From Jatrophihabitans endophyticus (GTDB lineage Bacteria > Actinomycetota > Actinomycetes > Mycobacteriales > Jatrophihabitantaceae): a stretch of DNA of 64,000 nt. This document shows, piece after piece, positions 46,668 to 57,150 of the stretch. Position 1 is the first letter of the stretch. The number at the start of each line of letters is the position of its first letter. The notes under the pieces were generated by a model that saw only the letters and a program-made list of their open reading frames with translations, did no database searches and had not been told where the DNA came from. The stretch spans positions 806,001 through 870,000 of the forward strand of contig NZ_FQVU01000003.1 in the NCBI RefSeq assembly GCF_900129455.1. The letters run 5' to 3'. The position numbers and the translations under genes are program-made.

Positions 46668-47700
46668 CGCGGCGGCGTCGGGAGCATCGGGAGCGCCACG
46701 CGCGACGGGCCGGCCGGTGAAGGCGGTGGCGCTGGGCGGCGGGCACGGTCTGCACGCGTCGCTGTCGGCGCTGCGCCTGCTCACCGACGACCTCACCGCG
46801 ATCGTCACGGTGGCCGACGACGGCGGCTCGTCCGGGCGCATCCGGCGCGAGCTCAAGGTGCTGCCGCCCGGTGACCTGCGCATGGCGCTCGCCGCCCTCG
46901 CCGGCGCCGACCCGGAGGCGACGGCGTGGGCCGAGCTGCTGCAGCACCGGCTGGGCGGTCACGGCGTGCTCGCCGGCCACCCCGTCGGCAACCTCGTGCT
47001 CACCGGGCTGCTGGAACGCGAGCCCGACCCGGTGGCCGCGCTCGCGCGTCTCGGCGCGCTGGTCGGCGCGGTGGGCCGGGTGCTGCCGATGAGCCCGGTC
47101 CCGCTCGATCTCGTCGGCGAGGCCGACCACTTCGACCCCGACGACCCGTCGCGCACCCGCAAGATCCGCGGTCAGGTCTCCATCGCCACCACGCCGGGCC
47201 GGGTGCGCTCGATCTCGTTGCTGCCCCCCGGCGCGCCGGCCTGCGCCGACGCGGTCGACGCCGTGCGCGAGGCCGATCTCGTGCTGCTCGGCCCCGGGTC
47301 CTGGTTCACCAGCGTCATCCCGCACCTGCTGCTGCGCGAGCTCGGCAAGACCCTCGCCAACACCACCGCTCGACTCGTCGTCGTCCTCAACCTGGTGCCC
47401 CAGCTCGGCGAGACCGACGCCTACGAACCTCACGAGCTGCTCGCCCTGCTGCAGACGCACGCCGAGCCGTTCGGGGGGCTGCCCATCGACACCGTGCTGG
47501 CCGACGAGGATTCCGTTCTCGACCTCACCGATCTCGCCGGTTACGTCTCCCGGATCGGTGCGCAACTGCGTGTGTCTAGACTCGCTGCCGACGACAGCGC
47601 GGAGCGCCACGACCCGCTCCGGCTGAGTCGAGCTCTGCAGGACGTACTGGACGGGGCCGCACACGGACTCGCCGGGGGAGGAGCCAGCGCATGGCAATGA
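46660..47700 (+). CDS. yvcK: YvcK/CuvA-family gluconeogenesis and cell-shape protein
   Basis: A 346-residue CofD-like protein: [20 protein letters not shown] (nucleotide-binding Gly-rich loop, shown in full), [40 protein letters not shown] and the terminal [14 protein letters not shown]. Family members bind UDP-sugars and are needed for cell-wall growth on gluconeogenic carbon. GTG 46660 (8-nt overlap with rapZ) is chosen; the GTG just before KAVALGGG is a possible shorter start. Overlaps whiA by 10 nt. Confidence 0.94.
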   Translation: MSDAAASGASGAPRATGRPVKAVALGGGHGLHASLSALRLLTDDLTAIVTVADDGGSSGRIRRELKVLPPGDLRMALAALAGADPEATAWAELLQHRLGGHGVLAGHPVGNLVLTGLLEREPDPVAALARLGALVGAVGRVLPMSPVPLDLVGEADHFDPDDPSRTRKIRGQVSIATTPGRVRSISLLPPGAPACADAVDAVREADLVLLGPGSWFTSVIPHLLLRELGKTLANTTARLVVVLNLVPQLGETDAYEPHELLALLQTHAEPFGGLPIDTVLADEDSVLDLTDLAGYVSRIGAQLRVSRLAADDSAERHDPLRLSRALQDVLDGAAHGLAGGGASAWQ

Positions 47701-48671
47701 CCGCCGCGGTGAAGGACGAGCTCAGCCGAGTGCCGGTCAGCCGTATGTCGGCGCGCAAGAGCGAGCTCGCCACGATGCTCCGCTTCGCCGGTGCGCTGCA
47801 CCTGGTCGGCGGCCACATCGTCATCGAGGCCGAGCTCGACACGGGCTCGGTGGCGCGGCGGCTGCGCAAGGAGATCGCCGAGATCTTCGGGCACGGCTCG
47901 GAGGTCCAGATCGTCGCCGCCGCCGGCCTGCGTCGGACCAGTCGCTACCTCGTGCGGGTCACCAAGGACGGCGAGCGGCTCGCCCGGCAGGCGGGACTCG
48001 TCGACCTGCGGGGCCGGCCGGTCAAGGGGCTGCCGCACCTCGTCGTGGCCGGCGGCGTCGCCGACGCCGAAGCGGCCTGGCGTGGCGCGTTCCTCGCCCA
48101 CGGCTCGCTCACCGAGCCCGGCCGCGCGTGCTCGTTGGAGATCTCCTGCCCGTCGGCCGAGGCGGCTCTCGCCCTGGTCGGCGTCGGCCGGCGCCTCGGC
48201 GTCTCGGCCAAGGCGCGCGAGGTGCGCGGCGGCGACCGCGTCCTCGTCCGCGACGGCGACGCCATCGGCGCGCTGCTCACGCGCATCGGCGCCCACGACT
48301 CGGTGATGGCGTGGGAGGAGCGGCGCATGCGCCGCGAGGTGCGCGCGACCGCCAACAGGCTCGCGAACTTCGACGACGCGAACCTGCGCCGGTCGGCGCG
48401 GGCCGCCGTCGCCGCGGGCGCGCGGGTCGCGCGGGCGCTGGAGATCCTCGGCGACGACGCCCCCGACCACCTGCTGCAGGCGGGTCGGCTGCGCCTGGAG
48501 CACAAGCAGGCCTCGCTCGAGGAGCTGGGCGCGCTCTCGGAACCGGTCATGACCAAGGACGCGGTCGCCGGCCGCATCCGCCGGCTGCTGGCGATGGCCG
48601 ACAAGCGGGCCAGCGACCTCGGCATCCCCGACACCGAGTCGGCCGTCACCCCCGAGATGCTCGCTCCCTGA
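47691..48671 (+). CDS. whiA: sporulation/cell-division regulator WhiA
   Basis: A 326-residue WhiA with an N-terminal LAGLIDADG-homing-endonuclease-like fold and a C-terminal helix-turn-helix ([20 protein letters not shown] region). In sporulating actinobacteria it works with WhiB to activate division genes; in others it influences division and chromosome segregation. ATG 47691 has GGAGGA 8 nt upstream, within the end of yvcK, so it is coupled. [20 protein letters not shown] at the N-terminus is diagnostic. Confidence 0.97.
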   Translation: MAMTAAVKDELSRVPVSRMSARKSELATMLRFAGALHLVGGHIVIEAELDTGSVARRLRKEIAEIFGHGSEVQIVAAAGLRRTSRYLVRVTKDGERLARQAGLVDLRGRPVKGLPHLVVAGGVADAEAAWRGAFLAHGSLTEPGRACSLEISCPSAEAALALVGVGRRLGVSAKAREVRGGDRVLVRDGDAIGALLTRIGAHDSVMAWEERRMRREVRATANRLANFDDANLRRSARAAVAAGARVARALEILGDDAPDHLLQAGRLRLEHKQASLEELGALSEPVMTKDAVAGRIRRLLAMADKRASDLGIPDTESAVTPEMLAP

Positions 48672-48739
48672 CCGACCCGCCGCGCGGATCGAACCCTTCC
48701 GGCCGCCGCTGCGTTTCCCCTGTCGGTCAAGTACTAGTG

Positions 48740-48753
48740 CCATCGTCCGATGG
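48740..48753. promoter_or_regulatory. short palindrome in the gap after whiA
   Basis: CCATCG-TC-CGATGG, a perfect 6-bp inverted repeat, in the 145-bp gap upstream of the secreted repeat protein. It may be an operator for the two-component operon. No strong promoter hexamers stand out around it. Confidence 0.3.
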
Positions 48754-48816
48754 TGCGGTGAACCCGAGCTGCAGCAGATTCGACGGTGCACACCGAAGCC
48801 TGACCGGGAGTAGACC

Positions 48817-49323
48817 GTGAATCGACTCGTCATCGCCGGCGCCACCGCCGTCGGCGCCCTCGCCATCGCCGTCCCCACCGCCTTCGCGCTCGCCGGCGCC
48901 CCCTCGTTCAACGAGCGGGTGCCGGTGCGCACGCCGTCGCAGGCCGCCGTTGTCTTTTTCGACGACCACGGCCGCGCCGTCGAGTCACGCGGCAGCGCCT
49001 CGCCGACGGCCACCCCGACCACCGGCGCGACGAGCGCCCGGCCCACCGCCTCGGCCGCCGCCGCGTCGAGCGCCGCCTCGACGCACGGGCGGCACCACGG
49101 CCGCGGCAGCGAGGCCGGCGACGACCACGGCCGCAGTCGCGAGCCCGGGGACGACCACGGTCGCCGCAGCGAGCCCGGCGACGATCGCGGCCGCCACAGC
49201 AGCGAGCCCGGGGACGATCGCGGTCGCCGCAGCAGCGAGCCCGGGGACGATCGCGGTCGCCGCAGCAGCGAGGCCGGCGACGACCACGGCCGCCACGGCG
49301 GCGGCGACGATCGAGACCGGTAG
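48817..49323 (+). CDS. small secreted Asp/His/Arg-rich repeat protein
   Basis: A 168-residue protein with a Sec-type signal (residues 1-27, ending AFALAG), a short globular-looking piece (FNERVPVRTPSQAAVVFFDDHGR), a Thr/Ser/Ala linker and six tandem charged repeats of 10-11 residues (E-P/A-GDD-H/R-GR...). The repeats look unstructured and could bind metal or charged polymers; no family is recognised. GTG 48817 has GGGAG upstream. It ends 3 bp before the sensor kinase gene, so it is probably the first gene of the two-component operon. Confidence 0.75.
   Translation: MNRLVIAGATAVGALAIAVPTAFALAGAPSFNERVPVRTPSQAAVVFFDDHGRAVESRGSASPTATPTTGATSARPTASAAAASSAASTHGRHHGRGSEAGDDHGRSREPGDDHGRRSEPGDDRGRHSSEPGDDRGRRSSEPGDDRGRRSSEAGDDHGRHGGGDDRDR
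49111..49302 (+). repeat. six in-frame tandem repeats of 30-33 bp
   Basis: Units begin GAG(C/G)CCGG(G/C)GACGA and run 30, 30, 33, 33, 33 and about 33 bp. Two adjacent 33-bp units (49204-49236 and 49237-49269) are identical, pointing to recent duplication. Confidence 0.9.
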
Positions 49324-49326
49324 CCG

Positions 49327-50802
49327 ATGAGCCGACCCGCCCCCACCGACACCGACCCGCGTCCCGACACGGACGCGGGTCGTGCCGCTGCCGTCGCCGA
49401 CTGGGTCGTGGTCCGGCCCGCGGGCGCACGCCGTCCCGGCCGGTTGCCGCGGCTGCGCACCGTCCTGCTCCAGGTCGGCGCGGCGGCCGTCGTCGTGATC
49501 GCCGCGGTGGCGGTGGTGGGCCTGCTCGTCAGCCGGCGCGCCGCCGAGAGCGAGTCGGTGCGTGACGCGGCCGAGCTCACCAACGTCCTCGCCGACACCG
49601 CGGTGCAACCCGCGCTGACCGATCCGATGGCCACCAGCACCACCGCGGCGGCCGGGATCGCTCCGGTGGTGCGCGCCCAGCTGCTGTCGCGCGCGGCCAT
49701 CGTGCGGGTCAAGCTGTGGAGCCCGCAGGGCCGCATCCTGTGGTCGGACGAGCCGCGTCTCGTCGGGCAACGCTTCGAGCTCGAGGGCGACGCCCGCGAG
49801 GCGCTCACCGACCAGCAGGTGAGCGCCGACATCAGCGATCTCGACGAGCCCGAGAACCGCTACGAGCGCGGCCGGGGCACGCTGCTCGAGGTCCACCGCG
49901 CGGTCTGGACGCCCGCCGGTCACCCGCTGCTGCTCGAGACCTACTTCCGCTACGACCAGGTCGCCGACCGCGCCCACTCGATCTGGCGTGGCTTCGCCGG
50001 CATCACGCTCGGCAGCATCGGTGCGCTCGTGCTGCTGCTCGTCCCGCTCGGCTGGACGCTGCTGTCCCGTGCCCGCCGCGCGCAGCAGCAGCGCGAGGAC
50101 ATGCTGCGCCGCGCCATGGACGCCTCGCTCGACGAGCGGCGCCGCATCGCCGCGACCCTGCACGACGGTGTCGTGCAGGACCTCGTCGCCGCCTCCTTCG
50201 CCATCGCCGCCGGCGCGCAGGACGCCGACGCCCGCGGCAACGACACCCTCGGCGGGCAGCTGCGCGACGCCCGCGACACCGTCCGCTCCAGCATCGGCGG
50301 CATGCGCTCGCTGCTCGTCGACATCTACCCGCCGAACCTGCACGACGCGGGACTGCCGGCTGCGCTCCGCGACCTCGTCACCGGCCTGCGGTTGGACGCC
50401 GAGCTGGTCGTCGACGTCGCCATCGACGAGGCGGCCTGCGACCGCCTCGACCCCGCCGGCACCGAGGCGGTCTTCCGCACCGCCCAGGAGGCGTTGCGCA
50501 ACGTCGCCACCCACGCCCGCGCGACACGCGTCGACGTGAGCGTGCACCGCGAGCAGGAGGGCTCGGGCGACGGGGACGGCGCGGACGGCGCCGGGTTCGT
50601 CGTCCTCGAGGTTGCCGACGACGGGACGGGCTTCGACCCGGCGACCCGGCCGGCGGGGCACTTCGGGCTGTCGCTCATGGACGACGTCGCCCGCGAGCAG
50701 GGCGGCGAGCTGGCGCTGCGTACCGCACCGGGCGCGGGGACGGCGTGGCGGCTGCGGCTGCCCGCGCAGCGGCGGGCGGTCGTGCCGGCGGGGTCCGCAT
50801 GA
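49327..50802 (+). CDS. NarL-type sensor histidine kinase
   Basis: A 491-residue membrane kinase. One TM helix near residues 50-70, an extracytoplasmic sensor segment (about 75-215), a second TM helix (about 220-245), then HisKA_3 with the phospho-accepting H279 in RRRIAATLHDGVVQDLVA, and the HATPase domain (TAQEALRNVATHARAT, VADDGTGFDP, GHFGLSLMDDVAREQGG). The stimulus is unknown. Overlaps the response regulator by ATGA. Confidence 0.94.
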   Translation: MSRPAPTDTDPRPDTDAGRAAAVADWVVVRPAGARRPGRLPRLRTVLLQVGAAAVVVIAAVAVVGLLVSRRAAESESVRDAAELTNVLADTAVQPALTDPMATSTTAAAGIAPVVRAQLLSRAAIVRVKLWSPQGRILWSDEPRLVGQRFELEGDAREALTDQQVSADISDLDEPENRYERGRGTLLEVHRAVWTPAGHPLLLETYFRYDQVADRAHSIWRGFAGITLGSIGALVLLLVPLGWTLLSRARRAQQQREDMLRRAMDASLDERRRIAATLHDGVVQDLVAASFAIAAGAQDADARGNDTLGGQLRDARDTVRSSIGGMRSLLVDIYPPNLHDAGLPAALRDLVTGLRLDAELVVDVAIDEAACDRLDPAGTEAVFRTAQEALRNVATHARATRVDVSVHREQEGSGDGDGADGAGFVVLEVADDGTGFDPATRPAGHFGLSLMDDVAREQGGELALRTAPGAGTAWRLRLPAQRRAVVPAGSA

Positions 50803-51431
50803 TCCGGGTCGTGGTCGTCGACGACCACCGGCTGGTGCGGGTGGGCCTGGCGTCCGTGCTGGGTTCCGCGGCCGACGTCGCGGTCGTGGGGGAGGCCGAG
50901 AACGGTGCCCACGCGGTCGAGCTGCTCACCGGCGGCGACCCGCTGGCCGCCGACGTCGTGCTCATGGACCTCTCCATGCCGGTGCTCGACGGCGTCGGCG
51001 CGACGCGGGCGCTGCAGGCCGCGCGCCCGGACGTCCGCGTGGTGGTGCTCTCGTCGTTCGCCGACCGCAAGCAGGTCCGCGACGCGGTGGCCGCCGGCGC
51101 GGTCGGCTACGTGCTCAAGGACTGCACGCCCGAGGAGCTGCTCACCGCGATCCGTGCCGCCGCCGCCGGGCACACCCCGCTCGACCCGCGGGTGGCGGGC
51201 GCCCTGCTGCCCGCGCGCGGCGGACCCGACCCCGCCGACACCCTCAGCGAGCGCGAGACCGAGGTGCTGCGTCTCGCCGCCCAGGGTCTCGCCAACAAGC
51301 AGATCGGCCGGTCGCTCGGCATCTCCGAACGCACCGTCAAGGTGCATCTCGGCAACGTCTTCCGGCGCATCGGCGTCACCGACCGCACCTCGGCCGCGCT
51401 GTGGGCCCGCGAGCACCTGCCCGCCGAGTGA
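50799..51431 (+). CDS. NarL/LuxR-type response regulator
   Basis: A 210-residue regulator with a receiver domain (VVVDDHRLVRVGL, phospho-accepting D57 in VLMDLSMPVLDG, conserved Lys in GYVLKDC) and a C-terminal LuxR helix-turn-helix (LSERETEVLRLAAQGLANKQ ... GISERTVKVHLGNVFRRIG). Translationally coupled to its kinase. Probable targets include its own operon with the secreted repeat protein. Confidence 0.95.
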   Translation: MIRVVVVDDHRLVRVGLASVLGSAADVAVVGEAENGAHAVELLTGGDPLAADVVLMDLSMPVLDGVGATRALQAARPDVRVVVLSSFADRKQVRDAVAAGAVGYVLKDCTPEELLTAIRAAAAGHTPLDPRVAGALLPARGGPDPADTLSERETEVLRLAAQGLANKQIGRSLGISERTVKVHLGNVFRRIGVTDRTSAALWAREHLPAE

Positions 51432-51624
51432 GGTCCCGCGACCGCGCTCGCCGGTCTCGGCGCGGTGGCCGCGTCGGCCGGCCGGCCCGTCTGGCCGGAC
51501 TGGGCGGGTCCGTTCCTGGCCGGCTGACCACCGCCCCGGCCGCGTTACGGTGGGGGACCGGGCCCGGCGCGGAGCACGACCGCGCGCCGGCCGGCCACGG
51601 GACGCCGACAGCGAGGAGCCCATC

Positions 51625-51948
51625 ATGACCAACCCCGAGGACACTACGCCCGGCGGCGCCGGCGCCTCCGACGGCGCCGCGGCCAAGGCCCGCGACGCCT
51701 TTGCCCGCGCCAAGGCCGCCGCCGCCCCGAAGATCGCCAAGGCCCAGGCGCAGGCCGCCCCCCGCGCGGAGAAGGCCGCGGCGAAGGCGGGCAGCCTGTT
51801 CGGTCAGCTGCGCGACAAGGCGAAGGACACCGCGAAGGGCTTCGGGGAGGGGTACGGCCACAAGGGCGGCGGCGACGCGAACCCCCAGCAGCCCGGCGAG
51901 GCGGGGCCCGACGGGCCGTCCACGCGTCCCTCGCCCGGCCCCCGCTGA
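51625..51948 (+). CDS. small Ala/Lys-rich hypothetical protein
   Basis: A 107-residue protein without signal or TM helix. The central part (about residues 18-75) is an Ala/Lys/Arg-rich, probably helical segment (AKAAAAPKIAKAQAQAAPR), the tail is Gly/Pro-rich. The composition resembles histone-H1-like or stress-related low-complexity proteins, but no family can be assigned. GAGGAG lies 6 nt before ATG 51625. It stands between the two-component system and gap. Confidence 0.65.
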   Translation: MTNPEDTTPGGAGASDGAAAKARDAFARAKAAAAPKIAKAQAQAAPRAEKAAAKAGSLFGQLRDKAKDTAKGFGEGYGHKGGGDANPQQPGEAGPDGPSTRPSPGPR

Positions 51949-51998
51949 CCCGTACCGCCCGGTCACCTCGGCGCGCGAGGCCGCCCCGGCCCACCCGA

Positions 51999-52004
51999 TA
52001 GGGT
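51999..52004 (+). promoter_or_regulatory. -10 element for the gap operon
   Basis: TAGGGT, giving a leader of about 50 nt with GAGGAG 7 nt before the gap GTG. The -35 is not recognisable. Confidence 0.4.
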
Positions 52005-52025
52005 CGGGGTTCGCGCATCGTGTGA

Positions 52026-53066
<1,041 letters not shown>

Positions 53067-53071
53067 GTCGC

Positions 53072-54292
53072 ATGCGCACGCTCGACGACCTGCTCGGGGT
53101 CGGGGTGACGGGCCGCCGCGTGCTCGTCCGCTCCGACCTCAACGTGCCGCTGCAGGACGGGGCGGTCGGCGACGACGGTCGCATCCGCGCGTCGCTGCCG
53201 GTGCTCACCAAGCTGCTCGACCACGGCGCGCGGGTCATCGTCACCGCGCACCTCGGTCGGCCCAAGGGCGCGCCGGACGAGAAGTACTCGCTGCGGCCGG
53301 TGGCCGATCGGCTCGCCCAGCTGCTCGGCCGGCCGGTCGAGTTCGCCACCGACACCGTGGGCGAGAGCGCGCGGCTGCTGGCCGAGGGCCTGGCCGACGG
53401 CGAGCTGCTGCTGCTCGAGAACGTCCGCTTCAACGCGGGCGAGACGAGCAAGGACGACGCCGAACGCGCGGCGTTCGCCCGCGAGCTCGCCGGGCTGACC
53501 GGCGGTGAGGGCACCGACACCGAGCCCGCCGGCGCCTACGTCGACGACGCGTTCGGCGCCGTGCACCGCAAGCACGCGTCGGTCTACGACGTCGCCGGGC
53601 TGCTGCCGCACTACTGCGGCGACCTCGTGCGCGACGAGCTGACGGTCCTGCGGCGGCTGACCGGCGAGCCAGAACGGCCCTACGCGGTGGTGCTCGGCGG
53701 CTCCAAGGTCAGCGACAAGCTCGCCGTCATCGAATCGCTGCTGCCCAAGGTCGACACGCTGCTCGTCGGCGGTGGCATGTGCTTCACGTTCCTCGCGGCA
53801 CGAGGCCACGAGGTCGGTGACTCGTTGCTGGAGCAGGACCAGATCGACAACTGCCGCCGCTTCCTCGACGAGGCCGGCGACAAGATCGTGCTGCCGACCG
53901 ACGTCGTGGTGGCCGCCGAGGTCGCCGCCGACGCCGGGACACGCACCGTCCCCGCCGACGCGATCCCGGCGGGACAGAAGGGGCTCGACATCGGTCCGGA
54001 CTCCGTCCGCGAGTTCGCCGCCCGCCTCGACGGCGCGCGGACGGTGTTCTGGAACGGCCCGATGGGCGTCTTCGAGCTCGCGCCGTTCGCGGCCGGCACG
54101 AAGGGGGTCGCCGAGGCCGTCGCCGGCACGCCCGGGCTGTCGGTCGTCGGGGGTGGCGACTCCGCCGCCGCCGTGCGGGCGCTCGGCCTCGACGAGTCCT
54201 CGTTCGGCCACATCTCCACCGGCGGCGGCGCCTCGTTGGAGTTCCTCGAGGGCAAGGAGCTGCCCGGTGTTTCGGTTCTTGAGGCGAGCTAG
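53072..54292 (+). CDS. pgk: phosphoglycerate kinase
   Basis: Makes ATP from 1,3-bisphosphoglycerate. A 406-residue two-domain kinase: [52 protein letters not shown] and the nucleotide loop [10 protein letters not shown] ... [20 protein letters not shown] 53072 gives the family N-terminus; no Shine-Dalgarno is clear, fitting tight coupling to gap. Confidence 0.98.
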   Translation: MRTLDDLLGVGVTGRRVLVRSDLNVPLQDGAVGDDGRIRASLPVLTKLLDHGARVIVTAHLGRPKGAPDEKYSLRPVADRLAQLLGRPVEFATDTVGESARLLAEGLADGELLLLENVRFNAGETSKDDAERAAFARELAGLTGGEGTDTEPAGAYVDDAFGAVHRKHASVYDVAGLLPHYCGDLVRDELTVLRRLTGEPERPYAVVLGGSKVSDKLAVIESLLPKVDTLLVGGGMCFTFLAARGHEVGDSLLEQDQIDNCRRFLDEAGDKIVLPTDVVVAAEVAADAGTRTVPADAIPAGQKGLDIGPDSVREFAARLDGARTVFWNGPMGVFELAPFAAGTKGVAEAVAGTPGLSVVGGGDSAAAVRALGLDESSFGHISTGGGASLEFLEGKELPGVSVLEAS

Positions 54293-54296
54293 CGGG

Positions 54297-55145
54297 ATGG
54301 CACCGGCCAGCAAGGGCACGACGAAGCCGCTGCCGCCGATCGAGGGCCGCCGCCCGCTGATCGCCGGCAACTGGAAGATGAACTACAACCACCTCGAGGC
54401 CATCGGGCTGCTGCAGAAGCTGATCTTCAGCCTCGACGAGGAGCAGACGCACCGGGTCGAGGTCGCGGTGCTCCCGCCGTTCGTCGACCTGCGCAGCGTG
54501 CAGACGGTGATCGACGGCGACCAGGTGCCGATCGCGTTCGGCGCGCAGGATCTCTCGCCGCACGACTCGGGCGCCTACACCGGTGACGTCAGCGGCCCGA
54601 TGCTCGCCAAGCTCGGCTGCCGCTTCGTGGTCGTCGGGCACTCCGAGCGCCGCGAGTACCACGCCGAGGGCGACGACGTCGTGAACACCAAGGTGGTCGC
54701 CGCCTACCGCAACGGGGTCACCCCGATCCTGTGCGTGGGGGAGACGCTGGACGTCCGCGAGGCCGGCGGGCACATCGAGCACACGACCGCGCAACTGACC
54801 GCCGCGCTGCGCGGCGTCACCGCCGAGCAGGCCGAGACGCTCGTCGTGGCCTACGAACCGGTGTGGGCGATCGGCACCGGCAAGGTCGCCACACCCGACG
54901 ACGCGCAGGAGGTCTGCGCCGCGCTGCGGGCCACGCTCGCGCAGCTCTACTCGACCGAGCTGGCCGGCACCGTGCGCATCCTCTACGGCGGTTCGGTCAA
55001 GGCGGCCAACGCCGCCGAGATCGTCGGCCGGCCCGACGTCGACGGCGCCCTCGTCGGTGGCGCGAGCCTGGATGCCGAGGAGTTCGCCAAGATCTGCATC
55101 GCGGCGGGCACACCGGCCGGCGCGGCCGCGACCGGCGTTGGGTAA
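54297..55145 (+). CDS. tpiA: triosephosphate isomerase
   Basis: Interconverts DHAP and GAP. A 282-residue TIM barrel with NWKMN (catalytic Lys), VVGHSERR (His), [12 protein letters not shown] (Glu) and [13 protein letters not shown] (phosphate loop). It has a ~22-residue basic/Pro N-terminal extension before the core and a short C-terminal tail. Starts 4 bp after the pgk stop. Confidence 0.98.
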   Translation: MAPASKGTTKPLPPIEGRRPLIAGNWKMNYNHLEAIGLLQKLIFSLDEEQTHRVEVAVLPPFVDLRSVQTVIDGDQVPIAFGAQDLSPHDSGAYTGDVSGPMLAKLGCRFVVVGHSERREYHAEGDDVVNTKVVAAYRNGVTPILCVGETLDVREAGGHIEHTTAQLTAALRGVTAEQAETLVVAYEPVWAIGTGKVATPDDAQEVCAALRATLAQLYSTELAGTVRILYGGSVKAANAAEIVGRPDVDGALVGGASLDAEEFAKICIAAGTPAGAAATGVG

Positions 55146-55202
55146 TGTCGTGACGATCTCGCGCGCGCACGACGTGCGCCCGCGCACCGAGCCGACCGAG
55201 GT

Positions 55203-55445
55203 ATGTCCATGATTCTGGCGCTGTCGATCGTGATGGTCGTGGCCAGCCTGCTGCTGATCGTGCTGGTGCTGCTGCACCGCGGCAAGGGTGGCGGCCTGTC
55301 CTCGATGCTGGGCGGATCGTTCAACTCGAGCCTCTCCGGCTCGTCGGTGGTCGAACGCAACCTCGACCGGCTCACCGTCGTCGCCGGTGCCGTCTGGACG
55401 ATCTCCATCGTCGGGTTGTGCCTGCTGTACAAGAACCAGGGCTGA
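55203..55445 (+). CDS. secG: preprotein translocase subunit SecG
   Basis: An 80-residue small subunit of the SecYEG channel with two TM helices (about 4-24 and 57-75) joined by a Gly/Ser-rich loop (GKGGGLSSMLGG). ATG 55203 is listed, but ATG 55209 has better spacing (7 nt) from GAGG and may be the real start. Conserved position after tpiA. Confidence 0.93.
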   Translation: MSMILALSIVMVVASLLLIVLVLLHRGKGGGLSSMLGGSFNSSLSGSSVVERNLDRLTVVAGAVWTISIVGLCLLYKNQG

Positions 55446-55460
55446 GAAGGGACAACGTAC

Positions 55461-55802
55461 GTGGCTGGTGGCAGTGCGATTCGGGGCAGCCGGGTCGGGG
55501 CGGGGCCGATGGGCGAGAACGAGCGCGGTGAGTCCGCGCCGCGCCAGGTCGTCTCCTTCTTCTGCGCGAACGGCCACGAGGTCCGGCCCGCGTTCTCGAC
55601 CGATGCGCCCCTGCCCGATACGTGGGACTGCCCGCGGTGCGGGTTCCCGGCCGGCCGGGCCGCGGACGCGCCGCCGAGCGCGCCGCGCAACGAGCCGTAC
55701 AAGACGCATCTCGCGTACGTGAAGGAGCGTCGCTCCGACGAGGACGGCGAGGCCATCCTCGAGGAGGCGCTGGCCCGCCTCCGTGCCCGGCGCGGCGAGT
55801 AG
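55461..55802 (+). CDS. RNA polymerase-binding protein RbpA, second paralogue with intact zinc site
   Basis: A 113-residue RbpA. It keeps the core (IRGSRVG ... CANGHEVRPAFSTDA) and the C-terminal sigma-interaction helix (KTHLAYVKERRSDEDGEAIL). All four zinc ligands are present (C35, H39, C57, C60 in WDCPRCG), unlike the paralogue at 19214. The sigma-contacting part is also divergent (HLAYVKERR versus HWDMLMERR), so it may prefer another sigma factor or condition. GTG 55461, 15 bp after secG. Confidence 0.88.
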   Translation: MAGGSAIRGSRVGAGPMGENERGESAPRQVVSFFCANGHEVRPAFSTDAPLPDTWDCPRCGFPAGRAADAPPSAPRNEPYKTHLAYVKERRSDEDGEAILEEALARLRARRGE

Positions 55803-55887
55803 CGCGCCGAGGTGACCCTGCCGCCCACCGTGGTCCTGCCGTTGTACGGCAGCGATCCGGAGCGCGGCGACCTCGCTCCCTAGATCC

Positions 55888-55910
55888 GGACCGGACCGCC
55901 GTCCGCGTCC
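55888..55910 (+). terminator. hairpin after the gap operon
   Basis: GGACCGGAC / GTCCG(C)GTCC forms a 9-bp stem with one bulged base and a CGCC loop, between rbpA and the MFS gene. Moderate evidence for the end of the glycolytic operon. Confidence 0.4.
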
Positions 55911-55931
55911 GTCCGATCCCCGGGAGCAACC

Positions 55932-57098
55932 ATGGCGCAGTTGCGCGCCGTCCTGTCCACCCCGCAGGTCCCGCACCTGCTCGCCTTCGCGCTCGTCGGT
56001 CGGCTGCCGACGGCGATGTCGGCGTTGGCCGTGCTGCTGCTCGTCCGCGGGCAGGGCGGCACCTACACCCTCGCCGGCGGTCTCGCGGCCCTGCTGACCG
56101 CCGGGACGGCGGTCGGCCAGCCGTTGCTCGCGCGGGTCGTCGACCGTCGTGGCCAACCGGCGGTGCTCGTCCTCGCCGCGCTGGTCAGCTCCGTCGCCTT
56201 CGTCGTGCTCGCGCTCGCCGGGGTCGGCCACGTCGGCGTCTCCGCCGTCGCGGCCGCCGTCGCCGGGCTCGGAACGCCGCCGCTCGAGCCCTGCCTGCGG
56301 GCCCTCTGGCCCGACGTCGTCGGCACCGGCCCGCGCTTGCAGGCCGCGTTCAGCCTCGACGTGGGCGCCCAAGAGGTCGTCTACGTGGTCGGTCCGCTGC
56401 TCGCGACGGCCGGCGTCGCGCTGCTCGGCGACGCCGGCGGCGTGCTCGCCTGCGTGCTCTTCGGCGCGGCGGGCACGCTCGCCTTCGTGGCGCTGCGCGC
56501 GCCGCGCGACTGGCGCCCGACGCCGCACGAGGGACGCCGCGGCACGCCGCTGCGTCATCCCGTGCTCGTCCGGCTGTTCGTCGCCACGCTCGCGTGCGGC
56601 GTCCCGGTCGGTGCGCTGGCCGTGGTGGCCGCGGCCTACGCCGGGGGGCGGCACAGCACGGTGCTCACGGGGTGGGCGCTGGCCGCCAATGCGGCCGGTG
56701 CGCTGGTCGCGGGGCTCTACGGCGCGGCGCACAGCGAGGCCGAGCCGCCGCGTCTCGCCCTGGCCGCGGCCGCGCTCGCCGGCGGGTACGTCCCGCTCGC
56801 GCTGCCGCTGCCGCCCGTCGCCTGGTTGCCGCTGGCCGCGTTGTCCGGGCTCGCGCTGCCGGTCGTGCTCACCGCCGTCTTCAGCACCGTGCAGCGGCTC
56901 TGTCCGCCCGCCCTGCTGACCGAGGCCAACGCCTGGGTCGCCACTGCCTTCGGGCTCGGGGCGGCCGGCGCCGCGTCGGTGGCCGGCGTCGTCACCGACC
57001 GGTTCACCGCGGACGTCGCCGTCGCCGCCGTCGTGCTCGGCGCGGCGGCGGCCGCCGCGGTGGCGAGCCTGCTGACGGGGCGCGTCGGCTCGGGTTGA
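55932..57098 (+). CDS. major facilitator superfamily transporter
   Basis: A 388-residue protein with about 12 TM helices, short loops and no large soluble domain. Segment ARVVDRRGQPAVLV after helix 2 is the usual basic A-motif loop. The fold is of the drug/sugar-exporter type; nothing identifies a substrate. GGGAG lies 5 nt before ATG 55932. It ends before the 58-bp palindrome at 57151. Confidence 0.85.
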   Translation: MAQLRAVLSTPQVPHLLAFALVGRLPTAMSALAVLLLVRGQGGTYTLAGGLAALLTAGTAVGQPLLARVVDRRGQPAVLVLAALVSSVAFVVLALAGVGHVGVSAVAAAVAGLGTPPLEPCLRALWPDVVGTGPRLQAAFSLDVGAQEVVYVVGPLLATAGVALLGDAGGVLACVLFGAAGTLAFVALRAPRDWRPTPHEGRRGTPLRHPVLVRLFVATLACGVPVGALAVVAAAYAGGRHSTVLTGWALAANAAGALVAGLYGAAHSEAEPPRLALAAAALAGGYVPLALPLPPVAWLPLAALSGLALPVVLTAVFSTVQRLCPPALLTEANAWVATAFGLGAAGAASVAGVVTDRFTADVAVAAVVLGAAAAAAVASLLTGRVGSG

Positions 57099-57150
57099 GC
57101 CGGGAACCAGCGGCGCGCGACGGGCGTCGCCGCCCCCTGCTTCCCGCCGG

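Noticed and set aside
55812-55883. 23-codon ORF after rbpA (GTG start)
   Set aside because: Frame is open and GC-rich, but there is no separate ribosome-binding site and it merges into a likely terminator region; probably chance.
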